DNA of 64,000 nucleotides from Bryoerythrophyllum caledonicum (GCA_963971425.1 OZ020520.1:24756754-24820753); one strand, 5' to 3'. Positions 19,207-31,636 are shown, counted from the first letter of the stretch. Numbers and translations are program-made. The notes: generated by a model from the letters alone, not told the origin.

Positions 19207-22200
19207 CTATAGTATATAGCTCCAGGGCTCAGAGCTCATCTTCTGGCGGAACGACTCCCTCAACATGTCCATGGCGCTACCTACCATAGCGGACAGTTCA
19301 TGATCCTGCATTGGACGATTTCCTACATCTTTGATGTCAATGGACGCACACTCAACAAATCGGTAATTCCCAGGAACACCCTCCCGTGTATGCCTTATGC
19401 TATCATCATTGTAGAAAAAGCCATCCTCTAAATTGAAGGACATCTCTCGCTCTGATGAGAAAGCCCCCTGAAATACAATGATGTCCTCGGATACGTTAGA
19501 TCTTGGAACGGAAGGCAAACCTGGTCCGGTATCACTATGAGTACCTCCGAACGTCTCTTATGTCTCCGATATTGGCTCTGATTGAGAAGGCATCGAAGGC
19601 TGTGGAATCCTCCTCTACACTGAAAAAAATTCCAATGAGTCCAATTCTTCTTCCTTCATCTTCAGCCTAGGACCATCAAATGTACGCCCCCCTTATGCCC
19701 CTGCCGCCAAACTAACATCTACTATACCGGTATCTTGCATCCTCTCTGTAGGTGTTGCAAACGTCTCCCCTGAAGTATCTCCCACCGCCCGCTGCGTTGA
19801 TGGAATCCTCTCTCTTGGAGGAGATTGGTTCACTCCATCTTTTTCGACGTCTGAACTACAGCGAGATGAGAAATCTTCAGTGGTACTTGAACGTGACAAT
19901 CTCTCATTTAAATCACCTCCATCTTCATTGTCGTCTTCATTCCTTACTCCACCAACCGCCTCTTCCGTCTCAGGTACGATGTTGCAACCAATACTTGTTC
20001 CACCAGTCCTGACCAACAGTTGTCCTTGGAAATTGTCGGACAACTCATTGTACAGGAATGAAACTCTGTCTGTATAATCGTCAATGATACAAATCTCAGA
20101 TCCCTAAAAATCTCCTTCAAGGATCGAGGGAATGGCCGTAGATATGTTACACGCCTCTAAACCCCAAGCATGGGGCAAGTATGAGCCCACTAGTCTTGCC
20201 AGCTCTGATGGAGATCTCTCAACTGAATCAACTTCAGAGGGTTGGCGTGCCTCATTCCAGTGATCCAAGAATACAACTGGAAGTGGAACGTCTCCAGAAA
20301 CATAGTTCGGGCCAGGAGATGTACCCACAGGATGTTGCATACAAATCACAACATCGCCAATCGGTTGTATTACTTGCTCCAGACGCCCATTCTCTGTAAA
20401 ATCGAGAGCATAGGGATTAACCGAGTTGGGATTAAATGCCCAACATCCACGTCGCATAGTACATCCCTCTAGAAGCTTCACCTTCATGAAAAATTCTTTG
20501 TTAGCATACACGGCCGCTGGTTACAAGAAGATGACGTTCCATCGTTCAATATTTGCCATCCATAATGACAGCTGTGCAAAAGCTGCGGATAACTCGGCGT
20601 CTCCCCAATGGCCATCTCCATGCCTCCCATCGCCACATCGACAATCAATCACCCACAAACATGGTTTCCCGAGCTCTATGTAGTCGGTGCGGAATAACCC
20701 TCTTCTATACCGAACCGGAAGAAGATTCTTTGTGTCGTTCTAGCCTAGCCTCTTGACTTCCATCTGCCATTCCCAAATTGTAGTAGCCAGTCCTCCCACA
20801 TCCACGGATAGTCCAATGTATCCACGCCCCCCTGCTGCAATGTCACCATAATGAAACCTGATGGAAGGGAGGATGAGGTAGCCTATGTCTTCCAGTTTAG
20901 ACACCTTCGCCCACACATGAGCAGTCCAAACTTTTTTTGTAGAAGCATTCAAAAGCTTTCTAAAGGTATCAAGTTGTACGTTACTCCTCGGAAAATACTT
21001 CCCTACACGGATATGAAAGAACTCCTCCATGGAATTAGGTGAACTTTCCTTGTTCTCCACCATCAACCAACGGATGGAATTCATCACAGCTTCTCGTCTG
21101 TGATATCAGTCAACCACACCGGCAATCGTACGAGGATGTGGGTTCTTGTCTTTGACACCGTCGAAGTGAAATGCTTGACGAGGTCTTACTCCATCCTCCG
21201 TCACCGGCTTCGTTGCAGCAGACTTTGCCAACCGAAGATAATGTGGATTTGAAACCCTACCTAACGGCCTCAACCAATTCTGTGTCATCTCCTTTCTTGT
21301 TGGTCGTACGTCTACATTTGGATCCAGCTCTTTCTTCCTCGCCATATCCTTCCACTTGTCCTCTTCCTCCTTGTTGTAAAATAGAATGCCCTCTTCGTAG
21401 TCCTTGCGTACTTGAATGATAGCTTCGAAGCAGTCATTGCTCGGATTCCATGCATGATTGGTCAGATCCTCCATGTTTTTGGCCAACGTCTTCACCGTGA
21501 TAACTCCATCCCCCTTCGGCAACTTATGCACTGCACTTGCCGCACTCACCAAAGCAACAGCCCTGCGTGCATCGTCGGCACGTAGTGTGCTATCAGGCCT
21601 CCCGTATAGATCCCAAATCTAACAGAGCTTCCTCAAATCCTCCTCCATGGTAGAATATGATTGTCTCTGGAACTCCGCCACGTTGCTCCGTGCTGACTTC
21701 TCAATGTAAAAGCGACGATCATCATACACCACAAAAGAGGCCTCCCGCCGCTCGAACGTGTCGAGGTACTCATTTAAAGGCATAGTACCATCTCTCCACT
21801 GCTGTTGTGCAAACTTACAAGCTGCTACTATGTGTTGCCCATCCACCGGTTCTCAAATGATATGATCTTGAAGCCAAGAATACTGGGATCCCTTGGCACC
21901 CTGTGCAGAAGCACTCCCGTGTACAATGAACATGTGCTCAAACTCTCGTGCCGTTCCTACCAACAGAAATGGCAGCTTCTCCTTCTCAATGACACCATCA
22001 TTGGTGGTAGTATACACGATGTACCTGATCGGTCGAAGTACCAATCTACTCACCCGACTCGCGGATTCTGGATCTCCTAGGCGGTTAAATACTTCTCTGA
22101 CCGTCTTTTGTGATAAAACCCGGTGGTTCGTTTCCGGATTCTCCACAGAGACAATGCGGTCTATGTGTGCCTTAAACACAAAATTCCCCCACATTGATCC

Positions 22201-23274
22201 TTTTGCAATCTCCTCCGTTGTAGGCACTGGTGCTTTTAAATACGTTGAAGTTGGAACAACCTCTGGTATCTCCGCATTGTCTTCAAAATCCTCTTGAATA
22301 CTGTCTGGAAGGTTGTGAAATTCTTCTTCTTCTGGCGCCGTGGCTGACAAATCACCTAAATCTCCCGGTGTAGATGCTTGGGCCCTACGATGACCATCGG
22401 ACGTCCTGAGGCCCGACCTAGGAACCCTCTCATTCGAACTTACACTTCTCACAATCAACCTCCTCCGGCTGGGATCTAATCTTGATGGGCCTTCTTTTGA
22501 ACCAGAAGCTTCATCTCTCTCAACACGTCGTGGCCTCTTCGTAGGAAGTCTACTCGTTAGTGGAGGATTGGATAATGTTTGTACCTCAGAAGTCGTGGTA
22601 GGATGTTGGCCTCCACTTCCACTCCCCCCCTCCATTGGTCGCCAATCTAATTGCAACGGCTCAGCAAGAATCCGATAAACTTCTGTTTCTTCAGGTTCCG
22701 TTGGTGGGGCTTGAGCTGTCGCACGTGATGGGTCCCTCTCCCGTACTGCCTCAAACCTAATATGTTCCTCCATAATCTTCTTAGCCTTCAGCACCATCTC
22801 CGGTGATAACGCTAAACAAGCTAAGACGTTATTGTGTCTAGCAGTACGTACCGCAAGAGAGATGTTCAACCAAAACGTCTGCAATGATTTTAGGAATTTC
22901 ACTTGACCTGGATTTTGAAGAAGATTCAAAGGGACAGGTGCAAGAAACAACTTCTTCAAAAGAGAAGTCTTCACCTCCGATTGACCTGGACCAACTACGC
23001 AAGTAACGTAAACCATATCATCATGTCGAAGAGTGATTGTCTGGATTTTGCCAAAACTCTTCCCTAGCGCCGATGTACGCTTCCCCAGCTCAAAGGGATA
23101 ATCCGTCACCCACAAGAAGGCGCTCGGCTCATCCACTTCTGCGATCCACCAGCCGTGGCTCTCCCAAATTCTGTCAATTTTTGGTGGTGCCGTAACGCTA
23201 CGCTCAAAAAACCTGTATATCATTAGAAAACGATAGTCACTATTAGTATGGAATAAGAATTTCTGAACCTCCAC
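19207..23274 (-). pseudogene. decayed gene for a ~1,355-aa unknown protein, second gene of the 13-kb element
   Basis: A single minus-strand frame from ATG 23274 to the stop at 19207-19209 stays in register for 1,356 codons. It carries nine in-frame stops at 21853, 21619, 21106, 20740, 20521, 20104, 19693, 19615 and 19558 (lowest base of each). All are TAA, TAG or TGA, each one C-to-T step from CAA, CAG or CGA. I found no frameshift. Composition between stops is protein-like. The N-terminal ~190 residues have mixed globular composition (WWIAEVDEPSAFLWVTDYPF). Then comes a low-complexity Ser/Arg/Pro/Glu linker (about residues 190-340), then further globular segments, among them CLWVIDCRCGDGRHGDGHWG (around 20650), and a Glu/Ser-rich C-terminal region. 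I recognise no family. The glycine-rich segment only loosely resembles nucleotide- or SAM-binding loops. It is divergent to the transposase gene, as expected for an accessory protein of the same element. Confidence 0.6.
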
Positions 23275-24000
23275 TCATTGCACATTTTATTGAATATCCT
23301 ACACCCCTTGTCCACCTCTAAAAACTTTTGCACCACACAAGATCTAAATCCAATACCATCGTGTTAAGCATGATGTTAGTTCTTTGGTGAAATAACATAT
23401 TAATCCAAGTCAATGATTTTCACACATTGTTACACATTTTCGGCCACGATACCAAAAGATCTTCTACCTTTCCACATAAAACTTTGAGATCTTTGTATGA
23501 TTCACTTATGATTTTTCCTACGGCATTATGTGATGTAAACCTTCTTATTGACCATTTGGATTCTCATTTAATACAATATAAAGATCACAAAAAAATATAA
23601 CGTGAATTGTGAATTATTGAACCTCCACTCATTGCACAATTTTTTCAAACATGCTACACTCCTCTGCTACGTCTAGAAATTGGTGTACAAGGAATTAACA
23701 TCATGCATAACATCATGGTAATTAATTGAGACCTTTTAAAGCCCAAAAATTGAACACCAAGCGATGTAAAATTCTGCTGATCCAATATATGCAATGAAGA
23801 TAATGAGCCATTTTCTCTACTTCAAACACTATAATCTTTCAATCCATGCTATCAAAATTTATGAAATTTAGTGAGTATCCTCCTTATTAAGTCATACTTG
23901 AGATCCTACGGTTAAAACTACAATTTTTTAAAAAAAATTCTTCCTTATTCATTGGATTAAAACAAGCAATTATAACTATTTGTCTTAAGAAATTGTTACA
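23275..24000 (-). repeat. AT-rich spacer with dispersed foldback-type repeat, copy 2
   Basis: The stretch contains TGGTGTACAAGGAATTAACA, GAACCTCCACTCATTGCACA (twice, near 23265 and 23622), ACTTCAAACACTATAATC and TTGAGATCCTACGGTTAAAA. These words match copies at 7020-7440 and 27180-27700, in part inverted. No gene is seen. Confidence 0.5.
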
Positions 24001-24116
24001 TGTTTTATGGGATAAGTTACTTAGGATATAGGGTTACCAGGGTATCACAACCAGGGTATAAGCACTGCGATATCAATCTAAAGTTTAAATCCGGGTAACA
24101 GTCTTGGTCATCTCCT

Positions 24117-24200
24117 AGGGTTTCGGGCAGGGTATAGGCAAGGGTTTCTGGCAGGGTATAGGCAAGTCTTCCAAGGGGTGTGCACGCGCACACCCCTGCC
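24117..24200 (+). repeat. short direct repeat and 9-bp palindrome
   Basis: GGGTTTCGGGCAGGGTATAG and GGGTTTCTGGCAGGGTATAG follow each other about 25 bases apart. Next comes GGGGTGTGC-ACGC-GCACACCCC (about 24176-24197), with perfect 9-bp arms. They mark the left edge of a GC-rich island inside the element. Confidence 0.7.
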
Positions 24201-24409
24201 GTTAATTGTGAGGCACAGTCTTTCGTGAGGGAAGCTAGGTTTTCTTGAGGGAGGTTTTTGTGAGGGAGGCTAGGGTTTTACTAACATCTGAGGGATCGGT
24301 GTAGGAGAGCTACAATTTGGGGGAGGAGAAAGGAGAGAGGGGCTTCGAGGAGAGAGGGGCTGCGATCAAAAAGGGGCTGCGAGAGAGTTGGGTGGGGGCG
24401 TCGAAGGGG

Positions 24410-24995
24410 GGTTCTGGCGAGAGACAGTCTGGGAGTCGCGCCGCGTCGCGCCAGAGAGTGAAGGAGAATAAGGGGGTCGGGACAGTACGGGATATGGAGA
24501 GTTGGGGGTGCTCCGAAAGCGGAGGGGACAGGCACTACCGTGCCGACGCGAGGGAGCCGCGCCGCGTCGCGCCAGAGAGGGAGGAAGAGTAAGGGGGTCG
24601 GGACAGTAAGGGATAGGGCGAGTTGGGGGTGCTCCGAAAGCGGAGGGGACATGCACTACTGTGCCAATGTGAGGGAGCCGCGCCGCGCCGCGCCAGAGAG
24701 GGCGGGAGAGTAAGGGGGTCGAGACAGTAAGGAGGTCGGGACAGTAAGGGATAGGGAGAGTTGGGGGTGCTCTGAAAGCGGAGGGGACAGGCACTACTGT
24801 GCCAACGTGAGGGAGCCGCGCCGCGCCGCGCCAGAGAGGGCGGGACAGTAAGGGGGTCGGGACAGTAAGGGGGTCGGGACAATAAGGGATAGGGAGAGTT
24901 GAGGGTGCTCCGAAAGTGGAGGGGTCAGGCACTACTGTGCCGACGCGAGGGAGCCGTGCCACGCCAGAGAGGGAGGGAGAGTAAGGAGGTCGGGA
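24410..24995 (+). repeat. GC-rich ~120-140-bp tandem array (5 units)
   Basis: Units contain GAGCCGCGCCGCG-CGCGCCA, AGAGAGGG, GTAAGGGGGTCGGGACAGTA, GTTGGGGGTGCTCCGAAAGC and GGCACTACTGTGCC. They start near 24430, 24554, 24674, 24813 and 24951. The longer units contain an extra copy of the GGGGGTCGGGACAGTAAG submotif. The array is non-coding; the long open frames across it are repeat artefacts. Confidence 0.8.
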
Positions 24996-26050
24996 CAGTA
25001 AGGGATAGGGAGGGTTGAGGGATAGGGAGGGTTGTTCCTGCGACGAAAGTACACCGAGAGAGGAGTGTGCGGAGAAAGCCGCGGAGGGGGTGATGGACAA
25101 TCTGCGAAGAGCCGAACGCGGAGGCAGTGAACCAGATCAAGGCGCAGTCGCTCAAGGCAGATCGAGGCGCAGTCGCCAAAGGCCGAACGCGGAGGCCGTG
25201 AACTCGCTCTTCGCCTAGAAGCCGATCGTGGAGGCCGTGAGCGAGATCGAGGCACAGAGGTCGTGGCGGCGATCGAGGCACAGGCGGCGCAGTCGCCCGC
25301 AGGAGGCGAGCCGCAGCAGCTGACTCCAAGGAGCGCCTCGTCGAGCCTGTGAAGGTGCGTTGACGTGAAGGCTGCGCGCTGCTGACGTGAAGGAGCGCCT
25401 ACGACGGGCTCCACCGATGCGAAGTCTGTAAAGGCGTGCCGTGAAGGAGCGCCTCCGTGAAGGTGTGTCGACGAGCTCCGTAAAGGCTGTGAAGGCGCTG
25501 TGAAGGACAGGTATGCGCGCACACACCTCTGTTCGAGAATGTCGCCGCTAGGGTTAGACCTGTTAGGTTTGTGTTATTAGGGTCGGCGGCGAGGGTTGGC
25601 GGCTAGGGTTGGAGGATGTGGCGGCTAGGATTTGGGGCTATGAGTTAGGTTGGTTGCTAGGGTTAGCTTCATGCTGTGCATCTACAGTCGTAGAGTTCAT
25701 TCGAGCTACCTCAAACATCGGGCTACCTCAAACATCAAGTATGATGCTCCCCATCTTTCTCATCACTTGTTGTTGTTGCCAAATTAGGTTGAGTCTTTTG
25801 TACTCTTTTTGTAGTTTAGGTTTAGGTTTGGTTCATCATGGAATGGATACTCAATTTATTTGCTTCTCTCTCTTCCTTCATTTGATGCAACGGCTGTCTC
25901 AATTTGTATCAATGTTTGCATCTTGTATGATCGGTCACATTGTGCACTTCTTGTAGTTGTCTTATATTCATGGATGCTTGTTGTCTTGGGTTCATTATGT
26001 CTTGGCTTCAGAAATTATGTTGTTGACAGGCTTGATTGCTCCTTTTAACC
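24996..26050. other. GC-rich to mixed spacer with short repeats, no gene seen
   Basis: The part at 25080-25510 is built from overlapping short words (GGCCGAACGCGGAGGC, CGATCGAGGCGCAG, GTGAAGGAGCGCCT). It may be promoter or leader sequence for one of the divergent element genes. GCTAGGGTT-type words at 24260-24280 and 25540-25660 resemble the plant telomere-like motif. A 115-codon open stretch at 25609-25956 has no recognisable domain. Confidence 0.4.
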
Positions 26051-27179
26051 CCTAAAGTCGAAATCGACCAGAATGTGGTCGATCTGACTCTGGTCAGCCT
26101 CTCAGTCACTAAATTTATATCGTTTGAAATTACAATTTTGGAAGATTGTAGAGTTTTCCCATACCTTTGAAATGACACCATTTATGCTTCAAAATTCCTC
26201 ATACTTTACGAGATATTCACGGTCAAAGTTTAAAAAACACTATTAGGGCATGCTGAAATCTGCCCAAAACTGCGGTATATGCTCATTTATTCTCAAAATC
26301 TGCCCAAAATCAATTAGATCGCAATAACTTCAAAAATTCACCAAAAATTGAGATTTTACTTTTTTTCGAATTTTATTTTTCTTAAATGCAAAAGAGGTAG
26401 TAAAGCATGATCTCTCCGTTTGGATTTTCAATCCAATAATTTTTTACATGCCTTTTTAATTGTTGAAAATGGGCATTTGTATTTGTATTTCGGCATACCT
26501 CCATGTGAAAAATTAAGCATTTCTTTAGGTTTTATAGGTCCTATGAGGGTAAAAATTACATGGACATATTCCTTACTCACATAGGAACAATAATTTGAAG
26601 AGCCTCATGTCAAATTTCCTTTCAAAATTGGTTTTTTTGGCCCCCAAAACATTAGTTTTCCATTCTACAACAAGGAAAAAATATTTCTTTTCAACTTTGA
26701 ACATTACGATCTCACAAATGGAGAGGAATTTGAATCTAAGATTCGGTATGCATGTACATGTACAAGTTAGGTACTAGATCTTACGGTTTTATACTCGATA
26801 TTTTAATTTCATTTTTGGATTCATGGTGTGAAAGTTAGTACCACTCAAAGTTAGAAATGGGCACTCCGGGGTGCTTCCAAATTTTGCTACTAGTCTCTAT
26901 TGACATTGAGATTTTCCATACAAGTAGATAATATTACCCTCTTTGAAGATGCAAAGAATTTTCTTTGTCTGTAGTGTAATTTTATTTTTTTAATTGAAGT
27001 CAAACATTTTTATACATTTTGGGCAAGCGTGGGAAAAAACTTATTCTTTTCTACATAAAACCTAGAGATCTTTTTTTTTCACTATTTATTTTTTCAAGAA
27101 GAGTATGTGGCGTAAACCTTCATCTGACTGTTTGGATTATCATTCTAAAACATATCAAACACTCGGAAGAATAAATTGT
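26051..27179. other. AT-rich spacer, no gene seen
   Basis: There is no coding, RNA or clear repeat structure that I can support. Confidence 0.4.
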
Positions 27180-27700
27180 GAATTGACAATTTTTGAACTT
27201 CCACACTTTGCACACAAAATCAACCAATTTCTTGACTTCAAACAATAGATTCTTTCATTCCGTGTGGTGAAAGTGTATGAATTTCTTTGAGTATGTTACT
27301 TAGTAAGTCTTGATGGAGATCCTACGGTCAAAAAGATAAATATAAGGTTTTATTTCTTTCCTTACCCATTGCACTAGAATCAACAATCAGGAAGTGTTTT
27401 TGGAGTGAAATTGTCACGGGCTTTTAGGAGTTAAGTAACATACTCACAAAGTTTCCTGAAATTGACCGCACGGATTGAAAATTTATAGTTTTTATAGTAG
27501 ACAACATTGGTTCATTTTTTCCCTAGATTAAATCGATTACTAGAATTTTAGTTTACTTGGTTACAAAAGTTTGCGTTACATAGGGTCAAGGTTCATTACC
27601 ATTATGTCAAGAATGATATTAGTTCCTTGTACACCAATGTTTAGGGATGGAGAAGAGGTGTAGCATATTGAAAGCCACTTTGCAAGGAGTTGACGCTCTA
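27180..27700 (+). repeat. dispersed foldback-type repeat, copy 3
   Basis: The left half (ACTTCAAACAATAGATTC, GATGGAGATCCTACGGTCAA) and the right half, read in reverse complement (ACCGCACGGATTGAAAATTT, GTGAAATTGTCACGGGC), carry related words, so the copy is itself partly foldback. GATATTAGTTCCTTGTACAC and GGTGTAGCATATTGAAAG match 7335-7395. Confidence 0.55.
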
Positions 27701-27887
27701 CAAATGTTAAATTTTTCATTTCAAAAATGTTTTATCAAAAGATTCAATATCAACATCAAATTATGAACATTAAATATGCGATCATAAACATATCTTCTAT
27801 CAGATGCATGCTGCTTTAGAGGTTAACAATTAGTACAATTTTTTGACTAATGTGCAACCAAAATGTTTTTTATTTTCAATAGTGATA

Positions 27888-30800
27888 ATGGAGAGCCGTA
27901 CAATTCAGACTCCTTCGATACAGCCACACATTCAAAGGGATAATACGGTTTTCAATATCTCAGTGGGGGCCCGATTAGTACGAGCGGCACGTGCAAGGCA
28001 AATTCAACAAAGATCTCTCGAGGTCATGACATCTGAATTGGGAAGGACAGTAGAATTGCTCTCTGAAAGAGGAGATGTGGTGGGCTTAGGAAACATGGAG
28101 CATGCATTCAAAAGCAGCATGGAATTGAATGGATCAAAGTTGTTCCCGTTCGAAGTGGCGGTGCGTATCACTAGGGTAGATGATGCATTGCATTGGACTC
28201 GAGAGATTGTAGGAGAACGACTTCGCATGTGTGTGGGCTTGATCATTCGTTGGCACCGGTCTTTGCTACGTATAGTGCCTGTAGAACCGGGTATTCCAAG
28301 TGCCCCTAGTGACTTTGGATCACGAGTAGCGCCTACAGGAATGATGGCCCCAGAATTTGATTTTCCCGAATTCATCAACACATCAGGATCAACCGAGAGG
28401 TCGCAACGCAATAGTCAGGCTTCTAATGCCGTAGATGAAAATTCACCGTTTTCCCAACCTACTCCCTCAAATATCCAAGATTTGCCCCATGTAGATGGTT
28501 TTGCTAATGTTAGACCAGCACGTCGTCCCTATTCTATGCAAAATAGGAGAAGGAGAGATTCAAGGGAGCCATCATTGATAGAAGCTGCACCATCTAAGGT
28601 ATCCCTTAGAAGCGTGCAAATTGTAATGGCACAAGGTGGATTCAAACGGAATTGTTTGAGGGACGTTCCAACAAGATATCTATTGGACATGCGATATAAT
28701 GCATGGGTCAGTGAGTTTTCAGTACGAAGTACGTGGATGAGACAGATGTTGGTTTCTTTTTACACAAGGGCGGAAGGAACTCGTCGAGACAAGTTTGTAA
28801 CAAAGTTAGATGGGAAACAAGTTTGCAATGCTTGCTACGCTCTTGGGGTTGGATATTCACAGAGGCGCTTTAAGCAATTGAAGAAGGATTGTTTAATATA
28901 TGGAAGAGTGACATCTATTCACGGCAATATCCTTTCAGATCCGATAAGAGAGAGTACTAGAATGTCTGCAGCAGAGGCTTGCTTTAAATTGTTTGTCGAT
29001 GAAGCTGGTTGTCCTCAACCTCATCGCTGTATTCGCCGTAAGAGTGACAATGAAGTGGTGCCTCTTATTCTCCTTCCTATGAATACTGCCAAATTTGATA
29101 TATTCAATTACGTGAACGAGGAGGTGAAAAGAATTTGTAATGGAGAAACCATTTCTATGAGTTCGTTCCGGAAGATGTGGCGCATGAAATATCCACGTTC
29201 AGGTACCTCCATTCTCGAGATTCTCAAAGTGCTATCATTGTTGGGAGTATAAATGTGCCATGGAGGGAACCACCAATGCGGATGCAAGGATAATGATATA
29301 GGAGTTGTTTATGTTGCATCTACGCAACCAGATGGAAGAACGTAGGCATTATTGGATATTCAAGAGGTCGTGCTTTATTAGCCCTGAGTTGTACATGTGC
29401 ATCATAGTGGATGGCATGGACCAAAACACAACTATGGTACCCAGGATGCGTCAGACTGTGAAGAACATTGAACACCAGTTTGTGAAGACTCACATGTGCG
29501 GAGCTCTTGTACATGGGATCGATTTATATTGTGACGTGTGGTTTGGGGCTCACCACAAACATGATAGCAACCACGTTGTGAGTACATTGTTGTACGTGAT
29601 AAGAGATGTGTTGCGGAGGAAGGGCTTTGTGCCACCAACATTACAAATCCAGACGGACAACTGCACACGGGAAAACAAAAACATTTATATGTTTGCTCTA
29701 TGTGCTACATTGGTGGGATTGGGGTTTTTTCAGGAGGTGGAGCTATCTTTTCTCATAGTAGGCCATATACACGAAGATATTGATCAGCGCTTCAGTTGTA
29801 TATCAAATATGTTGAAGAGGTCGGACGTGGACTCGTTGAAGGAAATGATGAGTCTTATAGAACAAGGAACATCTCCTATGGAGGCATTTGTTAGCGCCCG
29901 GCTGCTAGAGAATGTATGGGATTGGAAATTGTTCATAACTCCTCACTTACTAACTGGTCAGGATTCATTAGTGGGCATAACATTTCCGCACCACATACGA
30001 TTCTACATGGACAATCGAGAAGGGCCTTGTGAGGTTCGAGTACAACACAAGGATTATTGCAAGGATCCATGGGGACCGGAGGCAGGGACAAAAACTTTGA
30101 GGTCGTTGCCAAGTAGGGATGAGCGACCATCGTTTGCGGAAGTATTTGCAGCGGACGAACGGGAGTTGAAGGCGTTGAATGACTTCATCGTATATAAACA
30201 AAGGTGCATTCAAAGATTGCAGCATGAGGACAAGAATCGTGAGGCAAAAGTAGAGGCTGAACGATTGAAAATCTATTTAGCTGAATTTCCACACAAAGAC
30301 CGTAGCAATGAGCATTGTTCCTCACCGTTTTGGCCTTCAGAGTTTTCCAACACCAGACCAACAGAGAGTGCATCTTTGGATGTAATACATGGTGCAAGTG
30401 AAGAAAATCGCGATATAAATGTCGTAGAGCAGGTAGTGGCGATGCTTCCAAATGCCGAGGCTCGAGGATACTTTGGTCCTCGTAGAGGAAGACCCTCTAA
30501 TCAAGCACTGCGTAGGGCACAACGAACAGAGCGCAACTATGTTGAGGAACAAGCCGAAGAAGGAGCAAGGTATGAAGGTAATCACGACCATTTCCACCAT
30601 TTAATCTACAATCTGATATCCGTTGTGGACAATTTGTAGCCCTGAGTGTTGATCGAGCAGAAATAGAAGGTGGTGTACCATTCTATGTAGGGAAAGTGAT
30701 TGAGAAAGGAAAAAACCGATGGAGACTTAAGATAAAGGTTTGTTGGTATTGGCCCATCATCCAAGGGGGGGTTGTTGATGAACATGGGTCATCTGCACAG

Positions 30801-31076
30801 CGGTATGCAAATTGCATGGATTCATTCTGGGAGCCATCTGGGGAGAGCCATAGTTGGGTAGAGAAAGATGCATGCATTTTTTCATGGATAGATACACCGG
30901 AAAGAACCATATCCAGGGCTAGTGGGTGGAGAAAGCGCAATGTATTTGGAGTGCAGGTTGAAAGCAAGATTTGCATTCTTCAATCGGCTAAGGCTCACAT
31001 ACTACAGTATATTGCAATGCAAACCGAAGCTATCGACGACGACCATTTGCAACGAGCCCCAAATTCTATGGAGTAG
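27888..31076 (+). pseudogene. DUF7869-like putative DDE transposase, frameshifted
   Basis: The ATG at 27888 opens a frame to about 29202. The reading then shifts by one base and continues (VPPFSRFSKCYHCWEYKC) through an in-frame TAG at 29299-29301 to about 30575. Another shift leads to the C-terminal part ending at 31076. The middle matches a widespread uncharacterised eukaryotic family I know as DUF7869: a KVCNACYALGVGYSQRRFKQL block with SIHGN, a Cys-rich KCYHC segment, then an RNase H-like core. Candidate catalytic acids are Asp in IIVDGMDQ (29410), Asp in QTDNCTRENKN (29656), and Glu/Asp in VGHIHEDIDQRFS (29773-29784). The tail has a basic segment and a Tyr/Trp-rich part (VPFYVGKVIEKGKNRW; IKVCWYWPII) like the C-terminal domain of that family. 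The DDE role is inferred from the spacing and from the TIR setting. Introns cannot fully be excluded as an explanation of the breaks. Confidence 0.65.
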
Positions 31077-31604
31077 GTAGTGTGCCTTTATGAGAGTATA
31101 GTAGTTGTGTATGATAAATGCTATATAGTGTATGTGTAAGAGTAGTATATTCTAAGGGTGATGTAAGATGTTATGTCATTAATCCTATAGAATAAAGTGA
31201 TTTTAATATTGGTGCTAAGTCCATTTGTAGAAGCATCTATATTTAGTTTCCACCATTGTATGCAATATGTACTACGTAGAATATATTTTAATCAATTGCC
31301 AACCCTTGCATAAAGTATGTTTTTTGTGATTTCGCCTATTTGTATACTACAATCCTTCAAATCTATCTTTGAAACATTGTGAAACTACATTAAATATACA
31401 TTTATCTAGTATTATTAAGGGACCACCAAAAATTAGTTGAAAATGCCAAAAAATCGCTTCCAATATTAACAACCATGATTGTACATAGTATTGTTGAAAA
31501 GGCTCAATTTTTAATTTTTAATTTTTTTAATTTCTGAATTTTTTTTTTTTTGCCAAATTTATTCGCAATGGCCGCCGTTGTACCTAAGTGCACTTTCATT
31601 TGGT

Positions 31605-31636
31605 GAGTGCATAATTGCTTAATTGCATGTTCTAGG
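31605..31636 (-). repeat. right terminal inverted repeat of the 13-kb element
   Basis: The reverse complement of this 32-bp stretch matches 18629-18660 with two mismatches. Confidence 0.8.

Larger units (their letters stand above)
18629..31636. mobile_element. ~13-kb DNA transposon with TIRs and two divergent decayed genes (DUF7869-like transposase)
   Basis: A 32-bp terminal inverted repeat bounds the unit. CCTAGAACACGCAATTAAGC... (18629-18660) matches the reverse complement of 31605-31636 (ending ATTGCATGTTCTAGG) at 30 of 32 positions, and weaker pairing continues inward past a shared GTGCAC. Inside, an unknown protein gene runs leftward (23274-19207) and a DUF7869-like putative DDE transposase runs rightward (27888-31076). 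A 4.6-kb divergent spacer with a GC-rich tandem array separates them. Flanking sequence on both sides is contiguous at 51.6-52.6 kb (repeat X), which supports these boundaries. No clear target-site duplication is visible. Both genes are disrupted, so the copy should not move on its own. I do not recognise an established superfamily with this two-gene layout. Confidence 0.65.

Noticed and set aside
24281-25526. Several long minus-strand open frames (Pro/Arg/Ser-rich)
   Set aside because: They lie in the GC-rich tandem array and change frame with the repeat; low-complexity composition, no domain.
29203-29301. Intron within the DUF7869-like gene explaining the frame change
   Set aside because: CAG/GTACC to ATATAG/GAG would look spliceable, but it would remove the VPPFSRFSKCYHC segment that belongs to the family, so a frameshift plus a stop is more likely.
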